Assembly (NCBI RefSeq): GCF_040546025.1
Contig: NZ_JBEPNA010000001.1
Span: 1 to 64,000, forward strand
Origin: Marisediminicola sp040546025
GTDB lineage: Bacteria; Actinomycetota; Actinomycetes; Actinomycetales; Microbacteriaceae
Length of the DNA stretch: 64,000 nt
Direction: 5' to 3'
Shown: one piece after another, positions 1 to 9,900 of the stretch
Layout of the letters: each line of letters opens with the position of its first letter
Position numbering within the stretch: the first letter of the stretch is position 1
Made by a program: the position numbers and the translations under genes
Notes under the pieces: generated by a model
Told to the model about the DNA's origin: nothing
The model's input: only the letters and a program-made list of their open reading frames with translations
The model's database searches: none

Positions 1-265
1 CTCGGCTACCACGGCTACCACGGCTACCACGGCTACCACGGCTACCACGGCTACCACGGCTACCACGGCTACCCTCGGCTACCACGGCTACCCTCGGCTA
101 CCACGGCTACCCTCGGCTACCACGGCTACCCTCGGCTACCACGGCTACCCTCGGCTACCACGGCTACCCTCGGCTACCACGGCTACCCTCGGCTACCACG
201 GCTACCCTCGGCTACCACGGCTACCCTCGGCTACCACGGCTACCACGGCTACCCTCGGCTACCAC
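1..265. repeat. GC-rich short tandem repeat array (9-bp and 19-bp units)
   Basis: The first part is about seven copies of the 9-bp unit ACGGCTACC. It then switches to a 19-bp compound unit, CTCGGCTACC plus ACGGCTACC, repeated almost without error about ten times, and decays after 250. The array starts at the window edge, so its full length is unknown. All copies are head to tail with no unique spacers, so this is a minisatellite, not a CRISPR array. The reverse strand reads Gly/Ser/Arg or Val/Ala codons depending on frame, with TAG stops in the third frame. Confidence 0.95.
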
Positions 266-276
266 GAATACAACGG

Positions 277-672
277 CTACCACGGCACCCTCGGCGGAAG
301 CGGTGGCGCAGGTCCCATTGGCCACGGCATCCACAGGGGATCGAGGTACTCCTCCTCGCCGAGGGCCTTTCGCGCGTCGTCCGCAAGAATGCTGATGACG
401 AGGCTGCGGAACTCATCGGGGTCGAGAGTGCGGTGTTCTCCGGGACAACTGCAGTTGGCGGTGTCAGTCATGAAGGTCAGCTCGGCACGCAGGTAGGCGC
501 GGTCGAGAGCCGCTCTGGCCTCGCCGGTCGCGGTGTCGTGAATCACGACCCTGCCGGTCGGCCCAACGGTGAGCGGGAAGCTTCGGAGGGTATCGATGAT
601 CAGCCGCGCCGATTCCCCCTCGACGAGGGGTTCCGTCGGGCCGGTGCGCTTCGCTCGTTGATTTCTCGCCAT
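277..672 (-). CDS. hypothetical protein, 131 aa
   Basis: I do not recognise a family. The protein is soluble and charged, with a short basic N-terminus (MARNQRAKRTG), a likely beta-rich middle (VGPTGRVVIHDTATGEARAA), and a central TANCSCPGEHRTLDPDEF stretch with two Cys. The C-terminus is Pro/Trp-rich (LWMPWPMGPAPPLPP). A -10-like hexamer TAATTT (complement of 679-684) ends exactly 6 nt before the ATG, matching the leaderless pattern of neighbouring genes and supporting the start. The stop codon TAG lies in the degenerate edge of the tandem array, so the array may have shortened or reshaped the 3' end. The reverse frames here look like shadows. Confidence 0.55.
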   Translation of the reverse strand: MARNQRAKRTGPTEPLVEGESARLIIDTLRSFPLTVGPTGRVVIHDTATGEARAALDRAYLRAELTFMTDTANCSCPGEHRTLDPDEFRSLVISILADDARKALGEEEYLDPLWMPWPMGPAPPLPPRVPW

Positions 673-822
673 GCAGCGAAATTAGGCGTTCGCGAACTCT
701 CGCGGCGGGCATCCGGCAGTTCCGGTGGAGAACGGCGGAGGGTGCGTATCGGTGAGGGAGGGGTCGGGCCGCTCGCGGGACACGACCGGCGGAGCCTCAG
801 GATGGGCGCCTATCGTCGGCGT

Positions 823-1311
823 ATGACTTTGAATGAGATCGAGCTCACCACCGCCGAGGGCCAGCCCACCACGCTCGCCGCCTACGCCGACCAGGTCGTG
901 CTCGTCGTGAATGTCGCCTCGAAGTGCGGCCTCACTCCTCAGTACGAGAAGCTCGAGGAGCTGCAGAAGACCTACGGCGACCGCGGGTTCACCGTGCTCG
1001 GCTTTCCCTGCAACCAGTTCGCCGGGCAGGAGCCGGGAAGTGCAGAGAAGATCCAGGAGTTCTGCTCGATGACGTACGGCGTGACGTTCCCATTGTTCGA
1101 GAAAACCAAGGTGAACGGACGATCGGCGCATCCCCTTTACGCGGAATTGACCAAGACCGCGGATTCCGCCGGCAAGGCCGGCCGGGTCAAGTGGAATTTC
1201 GAGAAGTTCGTGATCTCGCCGACTGGCGACGTGCAGCGGTTCCGCCCGACGACCCAGCCGGATGCGCCTGAGGTCATCGCGGCGATCGAGTCGGGCCTCG
1301 CGCGCGCCTGA
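823..1311 (+). CDS. glutathione peroxidase family protein, probably thioredoxin-dependent
   Basis: 162-aa cytoplasmic peroxidase that reduces hydrogen or lipid peroxides. The peroxidatic residue is Cys35 in ASKCGLTPQY, in place of selenocysteine. Gln69 (FAGQEPG) and Trp124-Asn125 (KWNFEKF) complete the GPx catalytic tetrad. Cys81 (EFCSMTYG) is 46 residues after Cys35, the spacing of the resolving Cys in thioredoxin-dependent GPx enzymes. A disulfide-relay mechanism fed by thioredoxin is therefore inferred rather than glutathione use. A longer in-frame reading from 433 exists, but ATG 823 fits the family N-terminus and has TATCGT at 811-816, exactly 6 nt upstream. A thioredoxin gene lies at 35983, not linked. 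The gene stands alone. Confidence 0.93.
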   Translation: MTLNEIELTTAEGQPTTLAAYADQVVLVVNVASKCGLTPQYEKLEELQKTYGDRGFTVLGFPCNQFAGQEPGSAEKIQEFCSMTYGVTFPLFEKTKVNGRSAHPLYAELTKTADSAGKAGRVKWNFEKFVISPTGDVQRFRPTTQPDAPEVIAAIESGLARA

Positions 1312-1587
1312 GTCGCATTTCGACCCCGGATCAGGCCGGCTGAGTCGCGGTCTGGCTGAGGATCGGGCTGGTCCGCCGCCGCTCGGATGCTGGTCCGCGC
1401 GTAACCGAGGAGATCGGACGGACACGCCGGTATCGGTGGCGAGTTGAGGCGGCGAGTCGCCGATTCTCCTGTGTTGGTTGACCCGGTTACCGCAGGACCG
1501 GGTGTCGCCGCGCAGGAGTCGAACGGCACTGTCGCCCGACGCGCCCGAGTTCGTAGTATGGGCGCCACCACGACGCTGAGAGCAACC

Positions 1588-4500
1588 ATGGAGTCAGGCA
1601 CGACACCGGATGCAACACTCTCGGTTGCGCGCGCCCCGCGCCAGCACCCGCCCGACACAGCACCGCCGCCCGCACACCCGCCACGCGCGAAGTCGCTCTA
1701 CGACGCAGTGATCCTTGACATGGACGGTGTCGTCACCGACACCGCGATCGTGCACGCCGCGGCGTGGACGACGCTGTTCGACGAGGTGCTGCGGCAGCGG
1801 ACGGATCCCCCGCAGCCCCCGTTCGACGACGTGCTCGACTACGAGCGGTTCGTGGATGGGAGGCCGCGGGAGGACGGCATCCGCGCCTTCCTCGCCTCGA
1901 GGGGAATCCACCCGCATCCCGACGAGATCTCTCGCCTCGCCGCCCGCAAGCAGCAGCTGTTCGAGCAGAAGCTGGGCACGCTCGGCGCTCATGTGTTTCC
2001 TGATGCGGTGGCGCTGCTGCATCGGCTGCGGGCCGCCGACATCCCCGTGGCCCTCGTCACCTCCAGCCGCAACGCCGACCGGGTGCTTCAGAAGGCGGGG
2101 GTCGCCGATCTCTTCGCCGTGCGGATCGACGGCAACGAGGCCGCGCGACTGGGCCTGCCCGGCAAGCCGGACCCGGCGATCTTCCTCGAGGCGGCCCGGC
2201 GGCTCGGCGTGACGCCCAGCCTCGTCGTCGTCGTGGAGGATGCCGAGGCGGGTGTTCGGGCGGCGGCGCAGGGCAGGTTCGGACTCGTCGTCGCCCTGGA
2301 TCGCACCGGCGGCGACCGCCTGCGCATCGCGGGGGCCGACCGGGTGCTGGCGGACCTCGGCGACCTCGACGTGAGCCTCGGCGGGGAGCCCCGCGGGAGC
2401 CGCGGCGGGGAGCCGGGTGGGCAGCCCGGCGGGCCCGCATGCTGGGCAGGAGGGGAGAGCGGAAGCGACCCCTGGGTGTTGCGCTATGACAGCTTCGACC
2501 CAGCCACCGAGGGCTTTCGTGAGGTGCTGTGTGCGCTTGGCAACGGCTACTGGGGCACCAGGGGTGCCGCGCCGGAGTGCGATTCGGATGCCGTTCACTA
2601 CCCGGGCACGTACCTCGCGGGGGTCTACAACCGGGTGCGCACCGCACTCGACGGCCACGAGGTGGAGGGCGAGCACCTCGTCAACGCGCCCAACTGGCTT
2701 CCGCTCAGGTTCAGAATCGACGGGGGCGAATGGCTTCGCCCCGACCGTCGAGTGCTCGATTACAGCCAGGAGCTCGACCTGCGACGCGGGCTGTTGAGCC
2801 GCAGCATCCGCTACCGCGACGAGGCCGGACGCACGACACGCGTCACCGACCGCCGCTTCCTCTCGGCCGCCGCGCCCGGCATCGCCGTGCTCGAGTCGAC
2901 CGTCGAAGCGGAGGACTGGGCGGGCACCCTGACCGTGCGGTCCGCGCTCGAGGGCCGCGTCGCGAACCGCAACGTCGCCGAGTACTGGCTGCTCGCCGAT
3001 CGCCACCTCCTCGCGCGAGGGCAGGGGGAGCTGGATGCTGAGACCGTGCTGCTCGACATGGAGACGAACCAGTCCGGAATTCACATCGCCATGGCTGCCC
3101 GAACGCGAGTGCGGCGCGAGCCGCCGGCGGGAGGAGGCGACCGTGCCGTGCCCACGCACCGGCGCCTGCTCACTGAGCCCGGCATGATCGGCCACGAGTT
3201 CGACCTGCAGCTCCAGCCCGGGCATCCGGTCACGATCGAGAAGACGGTGACCGTGGCGACCTCCAGGGACCGGGCCATCTCATCCGCCGCCATCGCGGCG
3301 ACCACCCGGATCGCCCGCGCCGCCGACGCCGACACGCTGCTCGCCGAGCAGGAGCGGGCGTGGCAGATCCTCTGGGACGAGTTCGGGGTGCACCTGCACA
3401 CGAGCGAACGGCAGCGGCTCGCGCTCAACCTCGACATCTTCCATGTGCTGCAGACCGTGGCGACCGTCGACAGCGACCTCGACGCGGGCGTGCCGGCGCG
3501 GGGGCTGCACGGCGAGGCCTACCGCGGGCACGTGTTCTGGGACGAGGTGTTCGTGTACCCGATCCTCACGCTGCGCCGCCCCGACCTCAGCCGGGCCCTG
3601 CTCGGCTACCGCTACCGTCGGCTCGACGAGGCGCGTGAGGCCGCGCGGGCGGCCGGGTTCGAGGGGGCCATGTTCCCGTGGCAGAGCGGAATCGACGGCC
3701 GCGAGGAGACCCCGACCGAGCTGTTCAACCCGCGCTCCGGAAAATGGATGGCCGACAGGTCGTCCCGCCAGCGCCACGTGGGAATCGCCGTCGCCTACAG
3801 CGTGTGGCAGTACTACCAGTCGACGGGCGACACCGAGTTCATGATCCGGCAGGGCGCCGAGCTGATCATCGAGGTTGCCCGGTTCTTCGCGAGCATCGCC
3901 GAGTACGACGCGGCATCCGATCGCTACGACATCTCGGGGGTGATGGGCCCGGACGAGTTCCACGACGGCTACCCCGCGGCGCCCGGCGAGGGGCTCCGCA
4001 ACAACGCCTACACGAACGTCATGACGGCGTGGATGCTGCGCCGCGCGGTCGACACCGTCGCGCTGATCGGCACGCGCTACGCTCGCCCGCTGCTGAATCG
4101 TCTTCGGCTGCGGCCGGACGAGACCGAACGCTGGACCCGCCTGAGCACGAGGCTGCGAGTGCCCTTCCACGCCGACGGGGTGATCAGCCAGTTCGAGGGC
4201 TACGAGAATCTGGCCGAGTTCGACTGGCACGCCTACCGGGCCAAGTACCCGTCGCTGCGCCGGCTCGATCTCATTCTCAACGCCGAGGGCGACTCCACCA
4301 ACAATTACCGCATCTCGAAGCAGGCCGACGTGCTCATGCTGCTCTACCTCTTCTCGGCCGAGGAGCTGCGTGAGCTGCTCGCCGACATGGGCTATCCGCT
4401 CCCGCCCGAGGCAGTCGTGGCAACGGTCGAGTTCTACGGGGCGCGGTCGACGCACGGGTCGACGCTCAGCAACGTCGTGCACTCCTGGGTGGAGGCCCGC

Positions 4501-5229
4501 CGCGACCGGCAACGGTCGTGGGAGTTCCTCGAAGGAGCACTCGACAGCGACCTCGCCCACGGCGACGACAGCACGACCAACGAGGGCGTTCACCTCGGCG
4601 CGATGGCGGGCGCTGTCGACATGGTCGTGCGCTGCTACCCGGGCCTCGAGATCAGGTGCGACCGGCTCTGGTTGCATCCGCTCATCCCGCCCGAGCTCGG
4701 CGAGGTCGCCTTCACGATCACCTATCGCGACCAGCCGGTGCGCATCGAGGTGACCGCGACGACCGCGCGGCTGAGCCTCAGCGCCGGAGACGCCGCTCCC
4801 ATCACTGTCGTGGTCGACGGACGGGAGGCCGTGCTCGCGCCGGGGGTCACGCGGGAGTTCCGGCTGGGAGGCGGTGCGGCACACCTCTACTCGGGGGGTG
4901 CCGTCGCGCCTCGGAATGCATATCGTACAGATATGGGCAATCACAACTGGGACGAGAACTCGGGTGACGTCACCGAGGCGGGCATGGTCGACGAGACCGC
5001 CCCGGAGGGGGAGCGAACCGCGGGCTCCGGCCGCACCGACGATCCCGACGAGCGTGCACTGCTGATTGAGGGGTCCCTGTCTCCGGGATCGACCGCGCAC
5101 GGCAACCCGAGCGACTCCGACGACCACGGGTCCGAGCACGACCGGCCAGGGTCGACCGGGCCCAGTCAGCACAACCCCAACGCACTGATCCGGGGCAACC
5201 GGGTCACCACGGCGCAGGACATGGAGTGA
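1588..5229 (+). CDS. beta-phosphoglucomutase-like HAD domain fused to GH65 glycoside phosphorylase
   Basis: 1213-aa fusion. Residues about 36-260 are a HAD phosphatase/mutase domain with nucleophile motif LDMDG (D44, D46), like beta-phosphoglucomutase. Residues about 294-1100 are a GH65 enzyme (trehalose, maltose or kojibiose phosphorylase family): N-terminal LGNGYWGTRG, the FWDEVFVYP loop, and GPDEFHDGYP with E790 as probable general acid. The pairing is logical: phosphorolysis releases beta-glucose 1-phosphate, which the mutase converts to glucose 6-phosphate. The exact disaccharide cannot be read from sequence. ATG 1588 is chosen because GAGAG precedes it and TAGTAT at 1554-1559 could be its promoter; TTG 1444 and ATG 1558 are alternatives. 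The last 98 codons look like a separate hydrophilic protein (see 4933). Confidence 0.9.
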   Translation: MESGTTPDATLSVARAPRQHPPDTAPPPAHPPRAKSLYDAVILDMDGVVTDTAIVHAAAWTTLFDEVLRQRTDPPQPPFDDVLDYERFVDGRPREDGIRAFLASRGIHPHPDEISRLAARKQQLFEQKLGTLGAHVFPDAVALLHRLRAADIPVALVTSSRNADRVLQKAGVADLFAVRIDGNEAARLGLPGKPDPAIFLEAARRLGVTPSLVVVVEDAEAGVRAAAQGRFGLVVALDRTGGDRLRIAGADRVLADLGDLDVSLGGEPRGSRGGEPGGQPGGPACWAGGESGSDPWVLRYDSFDPATEGFREVLCALGNGYWGTRGAAPECDSDAVHYPGTYLAGVYNRVRTALDGHEVEGEHLVNAPNWLPLRFRIDGGEWLRPDRRVLDYSQELDLRRGLLSRSIRYRDEAGRTTRVTDRRFLSAAAPGIAVLESTVEAEDWAGTLTVRSALEGRVANRNVAEYWLLADRHLLARGQGELDAETVLLDMETNQSGIHIAMAARTRVRREPPAGGGDRAVPTHRRLLTEPGMIGHEFDLQLQPGHPVTIEKTVTVATSRDRAISSAAIAATTRIARAADADTLLAEQERAWQILWDEFGVHLHTSERQRLALNLDIFHVLQTVATVDSDLDAGVPARGLHGEAYRGHVFWDEVFVYPILTLRRPDLSRALLGYRYRRLDEAREAARAAGFEGAMFPWQSGIDGREETPTELFNPRSGKWMADRSSRQRHVGIAVAYSVWQYYQSTGDTEFMIRQGAELIIEVARFFASIAEYDAASDRYDISGVMGPDEFHDGYPAAPGEGLRNNAYTNVMTAWMLRRAVDTVALIGTRYARPLLNRLRLRPDETERWTRLSTRLRVPFHADGVISQFEGYENLAEFDWHAYRAKYPSLRRLDLILNAEGDSTNNYRISKQADVLMLLYLFSAEELRELLADMGYPLPPEAVVATVEFYGARSTHGSTLSNVVHSWVEARRDRQRSWEFLEGALDSDLAHGDDSTTNEGVHLGAMAGAVDMVVRCYPGLEIRCDRLWLHPLIPPELGEVAFTITYRDQPVRIEVTATTARLSLSAGDAAPITVVVDGREAVLAPGVTREFRLGGGAAHLYSGGAVAPRNAYRTDMGNHNWDENSGDVTEAGMVDETAPEGERTAGSGRTDDPDERALLIEGSLSPGSTAHGNPSDSDDHGSEHDRPGSTGPSQHNPNALIRGNRVTTAQDME
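4921..4932 (+). promoter_or_regulatory. candidate internal leaderless promoter -10 (TATCGT)
   Basis: TATCGT at 4921-4926 is followed by 6 nt and then the in-frame ATG 4933. This is the same hexamer and spacing as the glutathione peroxidase gene at 811-822. It lies where GH65 homology ends. No convincing -35 is seen. Confidence 0.5.
4933..5229 (+). CDS. possible separate 98-aa hydrophilic protein in frame with the GH65 tail
   Basis: Starting at ATG 4933, the same frame encodes a 98-residue, very acidic, Gly/Ser/Asp-rich, probably disordered protein (MGNHNWDENSGDV to the C-terminus VTTAQDME). GH65 enzymes normally end near the preceding LAPGVTREF strand, and no stop codon separates the two. 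The sequence just before the ATG looks like a start region with TATCGT at the 6-nt spacing. Either this is an independent small gene whose upstream neighbour lost its stop codon, or a lineage-specific tail of the phosphorylase, or both products are made. Function unknown. Confidence 0.45.
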   Translation: MGNHNWDENSGDVTEAGMVDETAPEGERTAGSGRTDDPDERALLIEGSLSPGSTAHGNPSDSDDHGSEHDRPGSTGPSQHNPNALIRGNRVTTAQDME

Positions 5230-5267
5230 GGCCCGCCTGACTCGCGGGCGCCCGGATGCGCGGGGGC

Positions 5268-6239
5268 TCAGTCCTCGCGCGGCTCCTGGAGCGCCTCGGC
5301 GTGCGCCGTCTTGCCCCGCTCGAGCATCTCGTCGTCGCCGGCGAGGATGCCGATCGTCTCGGTGATCCGGGCCCGGGTGGCGCGCACCGCCTGCCCGAGG
5401 GTGAGCGAGTCGTCTCCCGGGTCGAGGGCGTGTTCGGGGAAGTGATGCAACCTGTCGTCGTCGCCTGGCGGCTGGCGGACGTGGTCGACGCAGAGCCGGG
5501 CAACCTCCTCGGCGTGCGCGTGCATGACGGAGTGCGCTGCGCCCGGCATCTCCCACGAGCGCGAACGTGGCAGGAGCTCGCCGATGCGCTTGACCCAGTC
5601 CCGCGGAGACACGGCGTCGTGCTCGCCCCGGATCACCAGGGTGTGCGCGGTCACCCGCGGCAACTGCTCCTCGATCGGATATCGCATCATCTCGGGCAGC
5701 ACCCGCGAGAACCACTTCGGACCGCAGAAGATGTACCCGCTCACCGCGAGCACCTTCACCCGGAGAGTCTCGTGCCAGGCGGACTGCGCGAACCGCAGCA
5801 CCTGCCGCCCGATGTGCCGTTCGGCCGCATTGACCACGGGACCGATCAACACGATCGTCGAGAGCCCGGCACGACGGGAGGCGAGGTCGGTCACGATCTG
5901 TGTTCCCATAGAGTGCCCGACGATCACCGGATCGTGCAGCCCGAGCTCGTCGATGACCTTGTCGAGCAGGTCGGCGTAGCCGCGGATCGACAGGGCGGAC
6001 CCCGGATGCGGCACCCCGCCGAATCCTGGAAGGTCGAGCGCGTGCACGGGCCCGAACCCGTTGAGGATCGGCGCCAGGCGCTCGAAATAGCTCGATGACA
6101 CCCCGATGCCGGGCACCAGCACGAACGCGCGCTCGCCGTCGTGACCGATCGAATTGACCCGCGCGTAGGTCGAACCGTCGTAGACGCGGGTGACCGACAC
6201 CTCGGTCGACGAGGCGGTGTGCCGGGTCTTGCGCGACAT
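5268..6239 (-). CDS. alpha/beta-fold hydrolase
   Basis: 323-aa serine hydrolase of the alpha/beta superfamily. The oxyanion region is LVPGIGVSS, the nucleophile is Ser110 in VGHSMG, the acid is Asp208 in RGEHDAVSP, and the histidine is His236 in GAAHSVMH, so the triad is complete. After about residue 260 there is a polar tail of some 60 residues not needed for the fold, with the repeated pattern ITETIGILAGDDEMLERG. There is no signal peptide, so it is cytoplasmic. The substrate is unknown. GGAGGAG lies just upstream of the ATG. The gene is divergent from the hypothetical gene at 6356 and convergent with the GH65 fusion. Confidence 0.88.
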   Translation of the reverse strand: MSRKTRHTASSTEVSVTRVYDGSTYARVNSIGHDGERAFVLVPGIGVSSSYFERLAPILNGFGPVHALDLPGFGGVPHPGSALSIRGYADLLDKVIDELGLHDPVIVGHSMGTQIVTDLASRRAGLSTIVLIGPVVNAAERHIGRQVLRFAQSAWHETLRVKVLAVSGYIFCGPKWFSRVLPEMMRYPIEEQLPRVTAHTLVIRGEHDAVSPRDWVKRIGELLPRSRSWEMPGAAHSVMHAHAEEVARLCVDHVRQPPGDDDRLHHFPEHALDPGDDSLTLGQAVRATRARITETIGILAGDDEMLERGKTAHAEALQEPRED

Positions 6240-6355
6240 GGGGCTCCTCCGCCTGGTCGGTGGTTCGTGTTAACGTGCGCTCAAGCTTGCCATGACAGCT
6301 TAAAATGATGGAGTACTCGACGAACGGCTCGGAAGGCTTGGAAAGTGGCGCGATC

Positions 6356-6946
6356 ATGAGAGTGGGGATGCGAGAGCTGCGCGACGCGCGCCGCGGCGAG
6401 CGCCCCACGACGGCGCCCGGGCATCCGACCCTCAACGAAATCATCGAGGAGGGCCTGCTCATGTCGCTCTTCGCGGTAAGGATGGCGGTGAAGAACCGCA
6501 TCATCGTCGGCGCCCTGCGCGAGCACAACGACTTCAGCCCGGAGGACTACGCGCGCGCCGCCCGCGAGGAGCTGTGCCGGATTGCCCGGCAGAACGAGGC
6601 GGATGCCCGGCGCGTGGTTCGGGCCCGCAAGAAGCTGCTGAACCTGCGCTGGACCGAATCGCTCGGCGACTTCCGGCGCGGCGACGTGCGGCAGCTCGCC
6701 CTGCGCCGCCGGGTCTACGAGGCGTTGGCGAGGGCGTTGCGTGCCGCCTCGGTCGATGAGGAGCGGATCGCGGCACTGGTCGAGACGGCGCGCGTCGACG
6801 CCGGCGATGAGATCGCCCAGGCGCTGACCTCGCGGCTCATCGCGCAGGGCTTCGAGCACGAGCCCGACTATCTCATCAACCGCTTCGAGCGCCTCAACGA
6901 GCTCGAGACCATCGACATCCCGGCGCTGCTCGGTGGGCGAGCCTAG
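6356..6946 (+). CDS. conserved hypothetical protein, about 196 aa
   Basis: I recognise no domain. The protein is mostly helical and rich in Arg, Ala and Glu (AARYEAL-type helices such as RRRVYEALARALRAAS), with a central RARKKLLNLRW and the C-terminus NRFERLNELETIDIPALLGG. There is no signal peptide or membrane segment. ATG 6356 is chosen because GGAAAG precedes it and TAAAAT at 6301-6306 could be its -10. ATG 6305 would add 17 residues (MMEYSTNGSEG...) but would overlap that hexamer. The 3' end overlaps the stop of the convergent nuclease-helicase gene by 4 nt (CTAG). Confidence 0.7.
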   Translation: MRVGMRELRDARRGERPTTAPGHPTLNEIIEEGLLMSLFAVRMAVKNRIIVGALREHNDFSPEDYARAAREELCRIARQNEADARRVVRARKKLLNLRWTESLGDFRRGDVRQLALRRRVYEALARALRAASVDEERIAALVETARVDAGDEIAQALTSRLIAQGFEHEPDYLINRFERLNELETIDIPALLGGRA

Positions 6947-9900
6947 GAGCGGACCAGCTCGATGAACGCGCTCAGCCGGGCGAGCACCGTGACGTTGGTG
7001 GGCAGGTGCTCGGTGAGCGCCGGCGAGTAGAGCAGGTACGCCGCCCACTGGGCGCGCGAGATCGCCACGTTGAGCCGGTTCGGCATCAGCAGAAACTCGA
7101 GTCCGCGCGGCACCTCCTCGGCCGACGACGCCGCGAGCGACACGATCGCGACCGCGGCCTCGTGGCCCTGGAACTTGTCGACGGTACCGACGGGGATCGC
7201 GCGGAGCCCGGCATGCTGCAGCCGCTGCCGGATCAGGTCGACCTGCGCGTTGTACGGGGCGACCACGATGAGGTCGCTCTCGCTGAGGGGTACCGGGGAG
7301 GCCGCCGGCTCGCCTGCGCGCTGGCCCGTGACCCAGGGCCGCCCGAGCAGTGACTGTGCGATCTCGACGACCCGGTCGGCCTCCTCGATCGACGAGGTCG
7401 AGTTGAGGGTGTGATGCACCGGAACCGGATGCAGCCCGGGGTCGATCCCGTCGAGGTGCCGTTCGACGGCCACCGAGAGGAGCTTGTCCTCGTAGGACAG
7501 GCGCGACACGGGCGCACAGAGGGCCGGATGCAGCCGGTGGGTCTTCGCGAGGAAGAAGCCGAACTCCGGCGGCAGTACCTGGTGGCCGTCGGCGAGCCAG
7601 CCGAGCGCGGAGACGTCGACGGGCTCCGGATGCGTGCCCTGGCTGACCTGGGGCAACTGCTGGGGGTCGCCGAGCAGCAGCATCCGGGTCGCGGCGACCG
7701 CCGACGCGATCGTCGAGGCGAGCGAGAACTGGCCGGCCTCGTCGATCACGAGCAGGTCGAGGCTGCCTCGGGGCACGCGGGCGGGGTTGCTGAAATCCCA
7801 GGCGGTGCCGCCGAGCACGAAACCCTCCTGCGCGGTGAAGGTGGCGAAATCCTTTGGGTCGAGCCGCGTCCACGGCACGGCCGTGGCGTCGGTCTTGTCC
7901 TTCGGCTTCTTGCCGACGAGGTGCTTGTCGACCCCGGCCTTCACGACGGCCTCGAGCATGTGCTCGACCGTGGCGTGCGATTGCGCGACCACGCCGATCC
8001 GCCAGCCGTGGTTGACGGCGAGGTCGGCGATCACGCGCGACCCGGTGTAGGTCTTCCCGGTTCCGGGGGGACCCTGCACGGCGAGGTAGGAGTGGTCGAT
8101 GCCGAGCAGGCTGTCGCGGATCGCCGCGGTGATCTCGCCGCCGCGGGAATCGGCGGCGATCGCGGCGAGCGTCGCCAGCTCACCGCGGGGCGGACGGCGG
8201 CGCAGGATGTCGAGCGCGGCATCCGACAGCATCCCGGGCAGGGCATCGAGTACGCTCTCGCCCCACTCTGCGATCGCCTCGACCTGGCTGCCGGGGTTCG
8301 GCGGAGTGCCGGGGGTCAGTGCCATCGGCAGCTCGTCGTAGGCCGGCGCGCCGTTCGCGAGCCTCTCGGTGAGGTAGAAGATGTCGTCTTCGATGGCGGT
8401 GATCTCGGCGCGGGCGTGCGCGTAGCGGGCGCCCGGTTCGCTGCTCTGCTCGATCGGCGGGAACGGCTCGTCGTAGACGAGGTAGGGCTTGTGGCCGACC
8501 TTGAGGGAGCTTCCTGGGGCGACCTCGCCGCGGATCGCGAGCACCCGCGACTCGTTGCGGGCGCGCGGCGCGAGGCCCCAGTCGCGGTGCACTGTCGTGC
8601 TGTCGGCATCGACCACGAGCACGTCGCGGGTGTCGCACCACTGCTCGATGGGGTTGCGCAGCCGGTCGAAGTGCTCCTGCCAGAACTTCTTGCCCTCGCG
8701 CCTGTGGTAGTCGATCGCGGCGGAGGCGAGCGCGATGGCGGTGTCGTCGGCGGTGCGGTCGACCGGAGGGATCTCGGCGACGGCCGCCGCGAGGGCGAGG
8801 TAGACCGGGCTGGGCTCGCGCACCACGTTCTCGATCAACGCCGGGTCGAGCTCAAGGTCCTGGGGCGACGCGAGCGGGGTGCCGGCCTCGGCTGCGCGGG
8901 CGAGCAGCCAGTCGCGCAGGCGCAGCGTCGAGACGCAGTCGTACTCGTTGTAGTCGGCGATGTCGGCGAGCTTCGCGCTCGCGACATCCGTCTCGCCCCT
9001 CGCCGACAGCTCGCGGGAGAGGGCGTACTCGGCGATCGAGTCGGCCGCCTTGTCGACCCCGTGGCGCAGGTGGTCGCCCATGTAGAGCGGCTCGAGCTTC
9101 TTGATCGAGTAGCTGCGTGAGCCGACTCGCAGGCTCTTCTTGACGATCGGGAAGAGGTCGACGAGCACGTGCTCGCGCAGCAGGTTGTCGATGTCGTCTT
9201 CGCCAACCCCGTGCCGGGCGGCGAGCGAGAGCAGGTGGGTGCGCTCGTAGGAGGCGTAGTGGTAGATGTGCATCGCCGGATGCCGCCGGCGGCGCTCGCG
9301 CAGGTAGTCGAGGAAGTCGATAAGCGCCTGGCGCTCCTCCTCGTGGGTGTGCGCCCAGAATGCGCGGAACGGGGTGGACCCGCCTTGCCCGGGAGCCTCG
9401 ACGAGTCCGAACAGGTAGTCGATCCCCCACTCGGGGCCGCCGTTCTCGCTGTAGAGGGGGTCGCCCTCGAAGTCGAAGAAGATGTCGCCCGCGTCGGGCG
9501 TCGGCAGCGCGGCGAGCGCGGAGGGGTTGAAGACGTCGTAGCTGAGGGCGCCGTCGAGTTGCAGTTTCGCCTGCGCGCGCAGCGACGCGAGGGTCGCGTC
9601 GGCCAGGCCGGCGACGGGGGCGGATGCTGCGGCGAGCTGCTCGATCGTCGTGATGCCGCCCTCGCGCAGTCGCTTGCGCTGGGTCAGCCGCATCCCGGCG
9701 ACGAGGAGCACGTCGTGGCTGGCCTCGACCTCGGGTGTGCAGGTGTCGCACGCGCCGCACGCGCTGTACCGGGTGTCACCCCACGCGACCGCTCGGTCGG
9801 CGGCGAGCCGCTCCTCGACGAGCCGGGCAAGCCGGGCCCGCCGATTGAGGTAGACAGGCAGGATGTCGCGTAGCCGGTGCTCGCTGACGCGGCCGTCGCC

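Noticed and set aside
1..265. Possible CRISPR array
   Set aside because: Units are contiguous 9/19-bp repeats with no unique spacers, and no cas gene lies nearby.
3280..6528. Long minus-strand open frame of 1082 codons opposite the GH65 gene
   Set aside because: It has no domain, is Arg/Ala/Pro-rich, and mirrors the third-base bias of real genes on the plus strand. It is a high-GC shadow frame.
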